In this document: piece by piece, positions 8,801 through 21,124 of the stretch
Layout: each line of letters starts with the position of its first letter
Numbering within the stretch: the first letter of the stretch is position 1
Source of the DNA: Ovis canadensis
Taxonomy: Eukaryota; Chordata; Mammalia; Artiodactyla; Bovidae
Reading direction: 5' to 3'
DNA length: 64,000 nucleotides
NCBI RefSeq assembly: GCF_042477335.2
Contig: NC_091255.1
Span: 39,410,501 to 39,474,500 of the forward strand
Notes under the pieces: generated by a model
Told to the model about the DNA's origin: nothing
The model's input: the letters and a program-made list of their open reading frames with translations, nothing else
Databases searched by the model: none
Position numbers and translations under genes: made by a program

Positions 8801-11444
8801 GAAGTCTATTAATCAAGCTCAACTGGGGAAAGTTTGCCATAGGTGAAAGTGGGGAGGAGGGATCTCCTTGATCCAGTCACACAGAGACTGTAGGTTTCAG
8901 TTAACAACTGGGGTTCAATTTGAGATTTTGTCTTCCTGAGTTCTGTGCTGTTGGATAGGCATGTTGTCACGCACAGACATTTTATTTCTCCCCAGTCAAC
9001 TGTCCATCTCAGAGGATGGCTCCACTCTTCCTGTGTTTTCACTACTCCCACTAGCCTCAAGCTAACCTTCCAAGAAGGTTGATGGGTTCATCTAAACGGA
9101 CGACTGAGGCCCAGCCCAGGAAGACCTTTCATTCCCTGAAAATCATCCTCAGCTTTAAGTGAATCTGTAAAAGGGGGAAGTCATCCCCAAGCCATAGTAT
9201 GAACATAAGGATATCAATGAGGTAACCTCCAATATCCCTGTCAAAGAAAAGCCTCCAGTATCCCTATCAACATGCACTGCCTTCTTTTCTCCTCCATTTT
9301 TAACCGTGAAAGCTATACTCATGTAAGTGGGAGAGCCATGCTCCACATCCAGATTTTCTGTCTCAAGACGCTGTGCTCTTTTGATCCCACTGGGCTGCAT
9401 GATCAATATAACTGAGTTGAGGGGAAAGTGGGAGTAGGGTAAGACATTGATGGCATTCATGTTCATGGGCTCGCCCAAGCCAAGTCTTCCAAAGCCTGTC
9501 CAGCTTGCATGGATGCATCTAGGCCCAGTGATCCCAACTAGGCAGGTTGTGGTCAGCCTGACCCAGCACCTTGCCCCATCGATTCCAAGAGTCTATAAAT
9601 GCCAAGGAGCCCTGACAATGAAGCCCTTCACAATGGAGTGCCTGCACTTTATTGAGAAAAGCCAATCCCCTCCCATCTGTCATTTGGCACTTAGCACTGT
9701 AGTTATTCTAGATGAGTGAACACTTGTGTTATATTTTCCAATAGCAAAACTGGGGTCACCGGGGTGCCTGCTGTTTTAGCCAAATCCAGATGGGGTTTTC
9801 CTATAAACAAGTGTGCATGGAATATTTATGCCGCCCGTGGCACCTGACGCCTTAATACTTAGGCCTTCTATGTAGTAGCCACTCTTCCTATAAGTCACTT
9901 TAACACACTAAGTAAATATTTTAATATAGCCATGTCACTGTTTATTATAGAATGGCTTGGGCCCAGATCTTGCCTAATGCTTGGTTAAAAAGTCAGTTTA
10001 TACCATCCTTTAAAGTGAATCAAAGAATGCATAAACGCCACTCTTTTGTTACTCAGAACTTTGTTTACTTTACTTTTCTGTAAACCTTGTGAAATGCTTG
10101 CTTACAGAAAGCTGACAGACGCCAGGTTTGCTCATTAACTGGAGGTGTTTTCCAAGTCAGGAAGGTGAGGTGTGAGCATGGGAGGCGGGCTTTCTTCTCC
10201 GAGACCATCTCCCAATGTCCACTGCCCGGGGGAACTGCCGCTCTGGCCCGGAGATCTTGACCCGGAGCTATCAGGCAGAGCGTGAGATTGAGAAACACGA
10301 AATCCAAGACATGGCTCCTAAATCAAGCCTGTTCTCATCCTCAGAGCAAAACAAGGCCATTTGGACAGCTGTGTAGATGAGACATGCTTCTTAGTGCCTG
10401 TAGGTGACATGATTGTAATTTAATCACCTGTGTTGCTGATCACTAGACCCACCTGTGCTTTCCTACGTCACCCACTTAAGGCCCTTACCTGAAAACAGGA
10501 GGATGCTACTTGAGGTGAAAGATTTTAATTCTATCTTCCCGGCTGTGTCTTTCCCCTCTTCTTTTTGTACAGTTGCCTCTTTAATTCTGCATCATTTTTC
10601 CTCTATTGTTTTCCTGTTTTCACCTCAGCCTCTTTTCTCCTGTTGGCTGTTGATCTCATTACATACATAGAAGCTTGGTGTCCTCATTGCATTTGAAGCT
10701 GGGGAGATGGCATATTGGTGGCAGAGGTATCAGTCCCAGCTGCAAAGTCAAGTTTAACTCATGAAGCTTACATTGCAAGGCCTCTACTTACAGTCGCCCT
10801 TTCCGCCGTCCTGGAGGAGGCCCTGGACGAGTATTCACATTCTTATATGTATTTATAAAACTTGCATCTGTACAATATTTCAATGACAATTACTTACAAC
10901 AAACTATCTCTTTCTATACCTGTTCTTCCATCATACTTCACCTCCTATAGAACGACAAGAGCATGGCCATAGGGATTTGGAGGTCTAAGGGGGGAGTTCA
11001 TTTCATTTTAACTTCACAGCCTGTGTTTCTGTGTTTGGCATGAGTTAGGTCACTGCTTAGCTGTCTAGGAATGGCTTCTAGGGGACCCCTGTGGGTGGCT
11101 GTGCCAACTACTCTCGCAGGAGACAGTAGTAGTAGATCACCTCATACCAGAACATGTCACCTAGAATGAGAAGATATAGATGTATGCAACCAAAGCTGGT
11201 CTATCTTAACAGTGTAAAAATAAATAAATAAAGATTTCCCAAATTCACAATAATCCTAACAATTTACATGATATCCCCAAGTGTTCCTGGGAAACTGAAA
11301 GCAGCTTTCAGTTGTCATTAATTGAGAAGGTGGTCAAAGAAGGTACCAACAAGAAATGTAGTGAAAGTATTACAGAATCACGTTGAGCAATTAATTCTTA
11401 CAATACTATGCAATTTTTTGTCTCTTCGTGATATTTATTCTCAT
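8801..11444. other. 2.6 kb with no recognised repeat or gene
   Basis: The longest repeat-poor block together with 27.3-29.7 kb. It contains frames of 71-107 codons on both strands, but they overlap each other and have no domain, signal peptide or codon pattern I can defend. It could hold conserved non-coding sequence. Nothing in the sequence alone shows this. Confidence 0.4.
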
Positions 11445-11500
11445 TTTTTAAATTTATTTTTTATTGAAGGATAATTGCTTTACACATTTTTTAAATTTAT
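11445..11500 (-). mobile_element. L1 3' terminus, very short
   Basis: 'ttattgaaggataattgctt' is the antisense terminal segment of ruminant L1 (compare 58400-58440). Only about 50 bases remain, so the insertion was severely 5'-truncated. Confidence 0.6.
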
Positions 11501-12137
11501 AATTTGGTTATTTTCTCATTCTAGACAGAATCTCACACGTGCATGCGTGCATGCTTTCAATTGTGTCTAGTTTTGTCTTCTTTTACCTAAAGAAGCTGAA
11601 AACGTTATACAAGTTCAAGCCCCCCAGAGAGCCTAAATCTGCCCCAGTAGTAAACGGCCAAGTTCTTCCCTCTCTGAGTCTGAGGCCACATGTGTGGGAT
11701 GTCTGAGCCCAAATCATTTCAGGTAGACTTGGTTTCATAAAGCAAAGTTAAACCACACCACACAATGAGTCCTGCAAGTTTTTCTCAACCTTGCTCCATC
11801 TGTCTTACAGTAAACCCAACTCTTCCTGTACATTGGCATTAAATTCTACAGCTTCTTTCTGTGTCCACATTACTGTGAGGTTTCCTCTTTTAATTTTAGT
11901 GAGAATCTGATAAAAAATGCAGAAGAGGGTGTTACTTAGATATCTTTTAAAGCCAGAAGACTCAGTATACTGAACTCTTTGTTGGTATATGTTCAGACAC
12001 CTTCCAAAACTGTGTCCTATGTCTGAGTAATAGTGTTTCACAGGAAGGTGTTTTCCATTTTAACATCTCTCAAATTGGAATGTATGTTACAATAGACAAC
12101 ATCACATCACTGCTGTCAGACCCAGGTCATGACACAG
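11501..12137. other. Unassigned sequence
   Basis: No recognised gene or repeat. A 78-codon minus frame (12041-11805) has no recognisable feature. Confidence 0.4.
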
Positions 12138-12150
12138 CTCTCACAGGCTG

Positions 12151-12358
12151 GTGGTGGTGGTTTTAGTCGTTAAGTCGGACTCTGGAGACCTCATGGGCTG
12201 TAGCCCACCAGGCTCCTCTGTACATGGGATTTTCCAGGCAAGAATACTGGAATAGGTTGCCATTTCCTTCTCCAGGGGATATTTGGGACCCAGAAATCGA
12301 ACCCAGGTCCCCTGCATTGCAGGTGGATTCTTTACCAACTGAGCTGTGAGAGAAGCCT
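12151..12358 (-). mobile_element. Bov-tA SINE
   Basis: Antisense body and head, 'gcccaccaggctcctctgta' to 'ctttaccaactgagctgtga'. Imperfect 13-base TSD: 'ctctcacaggctg' (12138-12150) and 'ctctcatagcctg' (12359-12371), 11 of 13 matching. Confidence 0.93.
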
Positions 12359-12371
12359 CTCTCATAGCCTG

Positions 12372-12898
12372 CATGTACAAACTTAGCCAAAACTCCTGTG
12401 CTGTCATCCATCCAGCTGAGTTAGCGGCATGTTTGCTGATGTTACCCATGTCTAATTTAATGATTTTAAAAAATATCTTCAGAAAGACCACATTATGATT
12501 TGGCTTTGAAACAAAGTTTTTATAGGACCAAAGGCACAGCAGTTGGGGCGTACATACATTGGGTATTAACGAAGCAGATGCTTATGGTCAGAGCAATGGG
12601 TACCATTCCGTCTTTTCTCGCAAAACAACAGTCAGGCTTTGTGGAACCTAAGGAAAGAACATGGAGTAGATGATGCCTCTTGTAAGATAAACAATGCAGC
12701 TGAAGGCAGGAGAAATTACCAAGTCCTCCAAGATAGATGAAATGTTTCCAAGCCCTGTGAGGCTGGTGGCTTATTATGGCCTCCATGACTCCCGTGGAGA
12801 TATCAAACACCATCATCTTATTGCCAGTGGGTTTTCAATTTTATTTATTGGTAAACAAAATTGGTAAATATATAAATTCACTGGCCTGTGAATCAGTG
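12372..12898. other. Unassigned sequence
   Basis: No recognised gene or repeat. The 98-codon minus frame (12816-12520) has no recognisable domain. Confidence 0.4.
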
Positions 12899-13111
12899 GT
12901 GCCTTCCTGGTGGCTCAGATGGTAAAGAATCTGCCTGCAGTGCAAGAGAGCCAGGTTTGGTCTCCCCGCCTGGGTCGGGAAGATCCCCTGGAGAAGGGAA
13001 TGGCTACCCACTCAAGTATTCTTGCCTGGAGAATTCCATGGACAGAGGAGCCTGGTGGGCTACAGTCTATGGGGTCACAATGAGTGAGACACGACTGGAC
13101 AACTAACACAG
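12899..13111 (+). mobile_element. Bov-tA SINE
   Basis: 'ctggtggctcagatggtaaa' head, 'gatcccctggagaagggaat' and a terminal 'cgactggacaactaacac'. Full length. Confidence 0.93.
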
Positions 13112-13970
13112 ATGACAGGCATTAGGGTGGGCATGGATGTTGACAGTTTAGCCATCCATGGTCCAGGGCAGAGAAGCAGAGGATACAGGAGTGGAGAGAA
13201 GCTTCAGGTCAGGCTCCTCCTCCCCTGAACCTCGGGGTCTTTCCATCTCAAACATACAAGGGGCTTGGAAGGAACCTGGGCTTTCTTTTTCACTTATCTG
13301 AGATTCAATCTCCTTTTTAGGAGGAAAGGTGCATGCGTCCCAAGCACTGGGCTCTCTACTGCCCCCGCTCCTCTCCTCTCCTCCGGGACCCACGGGGCTC
13401 TGATGTGCAGGAAAGTACTCTGTGGTTGTCTCCATGTTTAATCCCCTTTATCTTCAGTGCTTGGACCCTAGTGATAAACGTTTCATTCACACGGAAAGTG
13501 AGTTCTAAAGACAGAGAAGTTTATAGTTGGGCAGGTGGCAAAGAACCACATCTCCATTCGGCTTTATTGCTTCCTTTTATGTAGAACCGTGGTCTCTGGG
13601 CTTCTCAAAAATGCTTAACGCTTATCCTCTCTGGCTAGTTCAAAGCTGTTTAAGCAGGCAGAACAGTTATTTAACGATGTGATGTTCAAAGTGGTTTCCT
13701 CACAGATGTTCTCAGAGGAAATCTCAGAATGACCTTCATCTCAAAATTCTGCTGCTGACCTCCAAGTTGAGCTTTAAGATGTGCTGAGCAGCTGAAGGTC
13801 TGCCTGCCCATCTTCTCCCTCTCTCGTCGGCCACATTGCTTTTCTCAACTTTTCTTTCTTCATTCTCCTCTTCCTGCCCTCCTGCCTCTTTCTGGAAACT
13901 GAAAGCTCTATTTGGAGGGAGTGCACCTGTGAAATGGGCAGAGAAGGAAGCAGGAATGTTTCAACTCATA
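13112..13970. other. Unassigned sequence
   Basis: No repeat family or gene recognised. Antiparallel frames (13435-13148 minus, 13333-13584 plus) overlap and look like chance. Confidence 0.4.
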
Positions 13971-14330
13971 ATGAGAAAGTGTGTGTGCGTCTCTAGATAA
14001 GATATTTATGTAATGGGAGTAAATGCCTATGTACACTTACTGTTTAATAAAAACAATACATATTAAATATATAAATTATTATATAATATAAACATAGTGT
14101 TTATAAATTATAAATGTATTTATCATTAAAAACTCATGCAGGGGGAATGTATACACATTTTCATTATATATAATGAGAATAGATATATACATTCTAACAT
14201 GTGTTTATATATATATGTAGAGAAAGAATATATATGTAGAGAGAACGTGTAGAGATAATATGTATATATATGTAATACATATAATACACTCTTGTGTAAA
14301 TGAGAATATATATACATTTTCCCTCTGAAA
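13971..14330. repeat. AT-rich, degenerate TA/TATG tract
   Basis: Long low-complexity stretch with many 'atatat' and 'tatatatatgtag' units, most regular at 14205-14290. A 63-codon frame here is low-complexity translation, not a gene. Confidence 0.7.
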
Positions 14331-15239
14331 AAGAATTTAATACCAGCTTGAAATAATCACCATTTTGGTCATGAATCCTGGGTTCACATTTCTCCAGCGG
14401 GTGGTGTAGAAAAAGTTTAGGATAGTCATCTCGTGTACAGTTAATCTGCTCATTGTGTAACTTGTAAACTGCCTGCGATCCCCCAATCCTTCCAGGGCCT
14501 TAATCCACAGCAGAGAGCTGGCCGGGCAGCCTGGCTCGCCCCTCCCCTGTGGCACCCTTGTAGGACAACTCCCTCTAAGCCCAGAGAACGTGTTACTTGG
14601 CATAAAGCAGATGCCTCCTTCCAGCTAAACCGTCCTCAAGACGTGCTGCCAAACAAGATCATCAAGTTCTTTCATCACTGTTTCAGGCGCGGAGGGACAG
14701 GCTGGGGCCTGGCCAGGGGCATGCAAAGAAGGACAGCTGAACTCGGCTCCGGGGGCCTCTTCTGAACTGAGGGGAGTGCTGGGGGCCCCTGCTTTCCTCC
14801 TCTTCCCGTGTCCTCCCTTTCTGTCTCCTCTAGCTTTCCAGGATCTTTCTCCTCCTGCACCTGCCCTCATCCTAGCTCTCGGCAGACTCCTCTGTGTGTG
14901 TAAGAATTCGCCAATCTTTCATAAGAACCCTTCCCTCCCCTCCCCGCCCACTCATCTCCCCATCTCAACATCTCTACCCCGGGTCCCATTCCTGCATGTG
15001 GAACCAGGTATGCTGCTCTGGGGACAAAGGCTATTAAAGTATTTGGTGTGTTACCCTCCCAGGTGAGGAGTGTCTGGTTTTCCATAGAGAACAGGTGAAC
15101 CATTTTTCAGTCTTAATTCCCTTGAGCCATACCACATGCCAACCTCTACTTCAACCATGGTTAAAATCGTGACCCAAGACCTGAGAGTTGTGGCTTCGGC
15201 CAGTCTCTCCAGCACAGCTCACTAGCTCCAGGATCCGAG
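14331..15239. other. Unassigned, moderately GC-rich sequence
   Basis: Noticeably more GC-rich than its neighbours between about 14480 and 15010, with pyrimidine-rich strings. Several overlapping frames on both strands, none recognisable. No CpG-island-like density evident by eye. Confidence 0.4.
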
Positions 15240-15410
15240 GCAGTTTCATTCATTTGTTCATTTACTCCACCACAAAGTTTTGAGCATGAACTACCTGTGA
15301 GTTTCTGTCCCAGCCACCATGATACAGAGATTTGCAAAACAAAATACCTGCTCTCCTAGATCTTAAATTCCATGGGGAAGGTGGGCAATTCAACAAAATC
15401 TCATACAGTT
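15240..15410 (-). mobile_element. L2 LINE 3' end, antisense
   Basis: 'catttgttcatttactccac', 'gatacagagatttgcaaaac' and 'ctgctctcctagatcttaaa' match, in order, the reverse complement of the L2 3' end. Confidence 0.55.
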
Positions 15411-15479
15411 TTTCAATTCTCTACGCATTTGCTTTTGCACGAGTTAAGTGTGAATAATACTGTTTCCTTCCTAGTGATG

Positions 15480-15612
15480 TTGTCGGCATTGGATAAGAAT
15501 GCAATTATACTCTAATTTTAAAAATATCAGAAAAAAAGAACAAAGCAAAGAATGTAGCACAGCAACATTATAAATCAACTATACTTCAATTAAAAAAAAA
15601 AACAAAAGAATG
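15480..15612 (+). mobile_element. L1 3' terminus
   Basis: 'ttataaatcaactatacttc' followed by an A tail is the plus-strand L1 3' end. A second, weaker end ('aattatactctaattttaaa') lies just before it. Confidence 0.65.
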
Positions 15613-15849
15613 TAACATCTTGCATTTTGTAAATATTCAGCTGCATTAGCTAAATACAGTGATTTGTAGCAACATAGTCATTATTTGGTGATTATCATCT
15701 GCAGGGAGGGGTGCATAGCCCTGAAGGGACCTTTGAGGACTTGTGATAGCTATTACTCTGTGTGTCCAGTAAGTTTCCATTTCTCTTCCAATAATAGTCT
15801 GTCCCCACCTTTGCCATGTGATGTGGTCCAATATTCCTTCCTTCTAGCA

Positions 15850-16150
15850 CCTGTGCTTAGTTGCTCAGTCATGTCTGACTCTTTGTGACGTTATGGACTG
15901 CAGCCTGCCAGGCTTCTCTGTCCATGGGGATCCTCCAGGCAGCAATACTGGAGTGAGTTGCCTTGCCCTCCTCCAGGGGATCTTCCCATCCCAGGGACTG
16001 AACCCAGGTTCCCACATTGCAGGTGGATTCTTTACTGACTGAGTCACCAGGGAAGCCCAAGAATTCTGGAGTAGGTAGCCTGTCCCTTCTCCAGGGGATC
16101 TTCCCGACCCGGGAATCGAACTGGGATCTCCTGCCTTTCAGGCAGATTCT
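15850..16150 (-). mobile_element. Bov-tA SINE with extra partial head unit (dimeric)
   Basis: A complete antisense Bov-tA (15850-16058) is followed directly by a second partial unit (16059-16150) that begins 'aagaattctggagtaggtag' and stops in the tRNA-like head. 'ttctagca' at 15842-15849 and 16147-16154 may be the TSD of the whole unit. Same layout as 46336-46657. Confidence 0.85.
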
Positions 16151-16364
16151 AGCAGCTGGGATTGGCTCAAGAGTTGAGCACGTGACTCAGGCACCGCCAA
16201 TCTGAGTCCTCTCAGACCCACATGTTAACTGTGAGTGAAAGGCGCCTTTTCCGTTCGGGGAATTCTGACTTGGGAGCTACTCAGAAGCCTGTCAGGTAGA
16301 GAACCTTCACTGCAGGAGAGAATGAGGTCAACCTGTGGGAAGAAAGCAATTGTGAGAAAAAGAG

Positions 16365-16735
16365 ACATCATTAATAATATTGGAACTCCTTCCTGCGCAA
16401 ACATTTACTGCTTGCTAGTAACCCTTGAGGTAACTGCTGATGTTACCCATCCTCCTTTTATTTATTTTTGGCCATGCTGCACAATTTTCAGGATCTTAGT
16501 TCCCTGACCAGGAATCAAACCCATGCTCAAGGGCATTGAAAGCCCTGAGTTCTAATCACTGAACTGCCAGGGAATCCCCAGCCATCCCATAAAATTTTTA
16601 AAGATGAGGAAACTGGGCACGTAAAGGTTCAGTAACTGTCCAGAGTCACAGGGTTGCTAAGTAACAGGGCCAGCTGCTGAACAGGAACTCTGGCCCCAGA
16701 TCTGTGCACTCGGTCAGAGTCCCTCTCTTTCCTGG
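16365..16735 (-). mobile_element. MIR SINE, antisense, split by CHR
   Basis: Right part: 'aagatgaggaaactgggcac', 'gtaactgtccagagtcacag' and 'gaacaggaactctggccc' follow the reverse-complement MIR. Left part ('ttgaggtaactgctgatgtt') continues it across the CHR insertion. Confidence 0.65.
16458..16579 (-). mobile_element. CHR-type SINE
   Basis: Antisense CHR: 'ttggccatgctgcacaattt', 'tagttccctgaccaggaat' and 'actgaactgccagggaatcc'. Nested within a MIR, consistent with the relative ages of the two families. Confidence 0.85.
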
Positions 16736-17097
16736 CCCTTCAGAGTTTGAGTCCCAAGGTCCAGATGTTGGTTCCCTCAGCCTTTCTCTGATTTACGAGT
16801 AACAAGAAATCCCTTCCCAGGCACATGAGATCATCTGTATCTGCACTTGAACCATCTATATCTTTATCTAGTATTTTAATTTTACACATAGTTTTGTGGG
16901 TTTTTTCCACTTGAGTCAATGCTTAGAGATAAGTATGGGTAGTTGGAATCCATCTAGAATTACCTTCTAAATTGACTTTGACCTTCCTAGTACTATGACC
17001 TAGGACTGTCTGTCTGAGTTCCTTACATAGAAACTACCTTAGAACTGCAAGTCATCAGATGGGGTTTTATTACTTTGATGCTTACTTAGCATTCTTG
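16736..17097. other. Unassigned sequence
   Basis: Nothing recognised. Confidence 0.35.
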
Positions 17098-17222
17098 TTG
17101 GAGGAGGAAATGAACAGCCCACTCCAGTATTCTTGCCTGGAAAATCTCACGGACAGAGGAGCCTCATGGGCTACAGTCCATGGGGGTCACAAGGAGTCAG
17201 ACACAACAGAGCTACTAAGCAC
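17098..17222 (+). mobile_element. Bov-A SINE body
   Basis: 'actccagtattcttgcctgg', then 'gggctacagtccatggggg' and 'gagtcagacacaacagag'. The tRNA-like head is missing. Confidence 0.88.
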
Positions 17223-17519
17223 ACACACTTAGTATTCATGTTATTTGTATAACATTGTTTGTAAACTGTATTAATATAAAATTTTCAATATGAATCATTA
17301 CATGTGGGCTCAGCAACTTGATCCATAGGTAAATTAAGAACTTGCACCCCCTCATGAGACTCTCCAGTGTAATGTCCCCTTCATGTTTGAACTGTATGAG
17401 AGTCTCAGTCCAAAGGGGAACTTCTGCTTCTCAGTGAGAGGCATGGAGAACTCTAGAATTTTCTGACTGTTGTGTCATCCTACTAGAGAAACTCCATTGG
17501 AAACTGGTCTTGCCTAATT

Positions 17520-17762
17520 TGATGAGTCTCATACTTTGACCACCTGATGCAAAGAGCCAGCTCATTGAAAAAGACCCTAATGCTGGGAAAGATTGAGGGC
17601 AGGAGGAGAAGGGGGTGACAAAGGATAAGATGGTTGAGTGGCATCACCGACTCAATGGACACAAGTTTGAGCAAACTCCAGGAGACAGTAGATAACAGGA
17701 AAGCGTGGCATGCTGCAGAGATGGGTTTGCAGAGTTGGACATGACTTAATGACTGAACAACA
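17520..17762 (+). mobile_element. BovB LINE 3' fragment
   Basis: 'gaccacctgatgcaaagagc', 'ctgggaaagattgagggcag' and the end 'tggacatgacttaatgactg' followed by an (aac)n tail. Moderately diverged. The 5' boundary is unclear because the first bases match poorly. Confidence 0.85.
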
Positions 17763-18394
17763 ACAATCCCCTTTAGAATGATAACTTGCTAGTTTATATT
17801 GCTACACCAGCTGAAATTTTTTTTTTTCTTTCCATGTGTAAGTTCCCAAGATTCTGGTTTCTTTAAATTTATTGGGTATAATCCAGTCTTTGCTCCCAAA
17901 GCCTTGATGTCATTGCCAAGGTGACTGATTCCAAAGGGGCTTCATATTAGACTAGAATCAGACAGACATCCTTGGTCATTGGTGCCCTTTATGGCCAAGA
18001 GATCTTGGTTCATTCAATCTAGGGCTCCCAGAAGGAGGGGGGCCTGGTCATGAAATCTATTGCCCATTTGGAGATTCAAACTAAGTGGAACTCTGGGGAA
18101 ACCTGGCAGCTATTATGGGGAAAGAAAACGTTTGTCAAACCCCTGAAGATCAACATTAGTTAATCCCACTTACTTGGTCTGAAAGAGAAAGTACTTGGAC
18201 TAAAAGAAATGTTCTGTGTTTGTACAAGGACACTGATGTTTAAAAAAAAAACAACTGGCTTGGGACACATTGAAAAGAGGCTCATGTCCTTGAAGCTATA
18301 GGCTATGTAAGGGGCTCTGCCCATCGTTCACATTTCTAGGACCTGGGAAAAATAGACACCAATGTGTGTTCTGTGACTCATATACAAAATGAAG
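17763..18394. other. Unassigned sequence
   Basis: A T-run lies at 17817-17827 and an A-run at about 18242. Otherwise nothing recognised. Confidence 0.35.
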
Positions 18395-18690
18395 TTATTA
18401 CAAAACAGAAATAGTCACTGATGTGGCAAACAGACAAGATTATGGGGAGGGGATGACGGAGGGATAACGTGAGAGATTGGGACTGACATGTACACACTAC
18501 TCTACGTAAAATAGATGGCCAAGAACCTGCTGTATAGCACAGGGAACTCTACTCAATGCTCTGTGATGAGCTGCGTGGAAGAAGAACGTAACAATGAGTG
18601 GGCATATGTATAACTGATTCACTTTGCAGCGCAGAAGAAACACAACGTTGTAAACCAACTCTAGTCCAACAGAAAATTAAGGAACTCTAT
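18395..18690 (+). mobile_element. L1 3' UTR
   Basis: 'gggaggggatgacggaggga', 'ctgtatagcacagggaactc' and 'gtataactgattcactttgc' are the ordered landmarks of the L1 3' UTR, ending near 'gttgtaaaccaactctag'. Confidence 0.85.
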
Positions 18691-19352
18691 GGATCACCTA
18701 CAGAGAAGGAAACTTGTCCCTGTACCCGAGGGAAGAGTCATGGTGGATCAGTGGTGTCTGCTTCAGGAGAGCTGTGTGAAGGTCCTCTGCCTAGGTTGAG
18801 AAGGGGCCTGTATTTTTTAACAAGAAGAACGTGATGTGCCAAGCCTCACCCGTCCCTCCGTTGCGGCTGCAGGATCAAAAGTGAATGAATAAATGCCTCA
18901 TCTGAAAGGAAGCCAAAGGACACGTGTCGCTAGGATAGACTTCAAGGTAGACCAATGGGAAGCTCTCCACGAAGTCATGATGCTTTCAATATGCAGAAGT
19001 GATGTGCCGCTAACCCCTTTGAACATTTAAAAAGCTGTAAAGTGGTCTCAGTCAATGAAAAGCAGTCTCCTCCAGCATTCACAGTGATTTCAAAGGCCTA
19101 TCCGTAGACCACTTACTAATCACTCAACACTGGGCTTTCTGTACAACAAAAGAAAAAGAAAAAACCTCGTATAAAAATGCAGACTTAGTACTTAGGGTGA
19201 CAGTAGGGAAGTTTTCACAGAACAGGCTGCTCATGACTCTTAGCATGAGGAAGAATCTGTGGTCTCAGAGATCGGTGTATCCCAAGGCAAAGAGTGTGAG
19301 AAAACAATACAGCCCAGCAAATTCAGACATACGTCACAGGCACGTATTTATA
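18691..19352. other. Unassigned sequence
   Basis: Nothing recognised. No convincing coding frame. Confidence 0.35.
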
Positions 19353-19690
19353 ATCTGAAAGACCTTTTTGTTTATTTTTGCTTTTATTACCATTATTCTG
19401 GGAGATGGATGGGAAGAGATGCTACTGTGATTTATGTCAGAGAGTGCTCAGCCTATCTTTTCCTCTAGGAGTTTTATAGTGTCCGGGCTCACATTTAGCT
19501 CTTTAATCCATTTTGAGCTTATTTTTCTGTATGGAGTTAATGAATGATCTAATTTTGTTGTTTTACATGTGGCTGTCCCATTTTCCCAGCACCATTCGTT
19601 GAAGAGACTGTGAAAGACATTTTCAAATTTGTGATAAGACATTCCATTTGAAAGTATAAAGCTTTTTATAAGAATTGGGTCAAATAGAAG
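19353..19690 (-). mobile_element. L1 ORF2 internal fragment, antisense
   Basis: 'gggagatggatgggaagaga', 'tagctctttaatccattttg' and 'ttcccagcaccattcgttga' are antisense L1 ORF2. No 3' UTR is attached, so this is either a broken internal piece or a deletion product. Confidence 0.75.
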
Positions 19691-19796
19691 GGCAGAAAGT
19701 TGCATTCTTTGGTTTTAAAAGGCATAGTTATTCACTTGCTTATTTAAACATTATTAAGCAGCAGCTAAGCTCAACTCACTTTGCCAAATGCTAGGA

Positions 19797-20397
19797 TTAG
19801 CAATGGAATACTACTCAGCCATAAAAAAGAATGAAATCATGCTCTTTGCAGCAACATCAGTGCAACTGGACATTATCACACTAAGTGCCGTGTGTCAGAA
19901 ATTGACAAAGACCGTATGAAATCACTTATATGTGGAGTCTAAAATAGGGCACAAAGTGAACCTATCTAGGAAACAGAAATAGAATCATGGACGTAGAGAA
20001 GAGATTTGCAGCAGTCAAGGGGGTGAGAGGTTGGGGTTAACAGATGTGAGCTTTTATATATGGAATGGATAAACAACATGATACTGATGAACTTGTTTAC
20101 AGGAAGAGACAGATGTAGAGAGCAGACTTGTGGGCATGGCGGCCCAGGGGAGGCTGGGACACGCTGGGAGATTAGGGCTGAGCTGTATGCAGTACCATGT
20201 GTAAAGCGGACAGCTAGTGGGAAGCTGCTGAGCAGCACAGGAAGCGAGTGCAGCTCGGCGCTCTGGGATGAGTGAGAGGGGTGGGATGCAGGCAGTGGGA
20301 TGGATGCTCAAGAGGGAGGGGTGTATGTATACTTACAGTGGATTCATGCTGTTGCACAGGAGAAAGTAACACAACTTTATAAAGCAATTATCTTGAA
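19797..20397 (+). mobile_element. L1 ORF2 end plus 3' UTR
   Basis: Begins in ORF2 ('atactactcagccataaaaa') and runs through the ruminant L1 3' UTR ('gacagatgtagagagcagac', 'agctagtgggaagctgctga', 'caagagggaggggtgtatgt') to 'aagcaattatcttgaag'. Confidence 0.85.
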
Positions 20398-20600
20398 GGA
20401 TTAGTTGAAGCTAATTTTTTTTAAGGTCCTACTGTAGAGCACAGGGAACTATATTTAATATCCTGTGATAAACCATAGTGGAAAAGAATATTTTTTAAAA
20501 GAGTGCATATATACATATGTAACGGAATCACTTGGCTGTACAGCAATAATTAACACATTATAAATCAACTATACTTCAGTTAAAAAAATAATTTTTAAAA
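20398..20600 (+). mobile_element. L1 3' terminus, second copy
   Basis: 'ggtcctactgtagagcacag', 'tatcctgtgataaaccatag' and 'ttataaatcaactatacttc' form a separate, older-type L1 3' end placed head-to-tail after the previous one. Confidence 0.85.
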
Positions 20601-20896
20601 TTGGCTTTTACCACTAAACAAAAAGCAAATGGAAGAGATTTTCATAGGCAGAGCATTCTAATGGGAAGTCATCTGGCAAAAGAATAAAGAAAGAAGTAAA
20701 ATTGTCGTTGAAATACATTGTGAATTGCATGGCTAGACCAAGGCAGTACAAATACAGTTTAAAAATGGGCACAGACACCAAGTATTATCATTATGGAAGC
20801 ATCTCTTCGTGCAGCTGATGAACATTAGATTTCATTTAAAAACACTGAATACCTAATACATTTCACCCCATTTTTAGTTGTGGCAAAGTATATGTA

Positions 20897-21113
20897 AGAT
20901 GGGGTTTCCCTGGTGGCTCAATGGTAAAGAATCTGCCTGAAATGCAGAAGACACAGGAGAAGTGGGTTCAATCCCTGGGTTGGGAAGATCCCCTGAGGGA
21001 GGGAATGGCAACCTACTCCAGTATTCTTGCCTGGAAAATCCCATGGACAGAGAGCTTGGTGGGCTACGGTCCAAAGGGTCACAAAGAGTTGGACACAACT
21101 CAGCTACTGAGCA
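20897..21113 (+). mobile_element. Bov-tA SINE
   Basis: Full head ('ctggtggctcaatggtaaag') and body. A small insertion-like 'gcagaagacacaggagaag' lies in the head. Confidence 0.92.
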
Positions 21114-21124
21114 CAAAGATGCAC

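Noticed and set aside
14480..15010. CpG island promoter
   Set aside because: GC is raised by eye, but CpG dinucleotides are not dense and there is no adjacent exon-like sequence.
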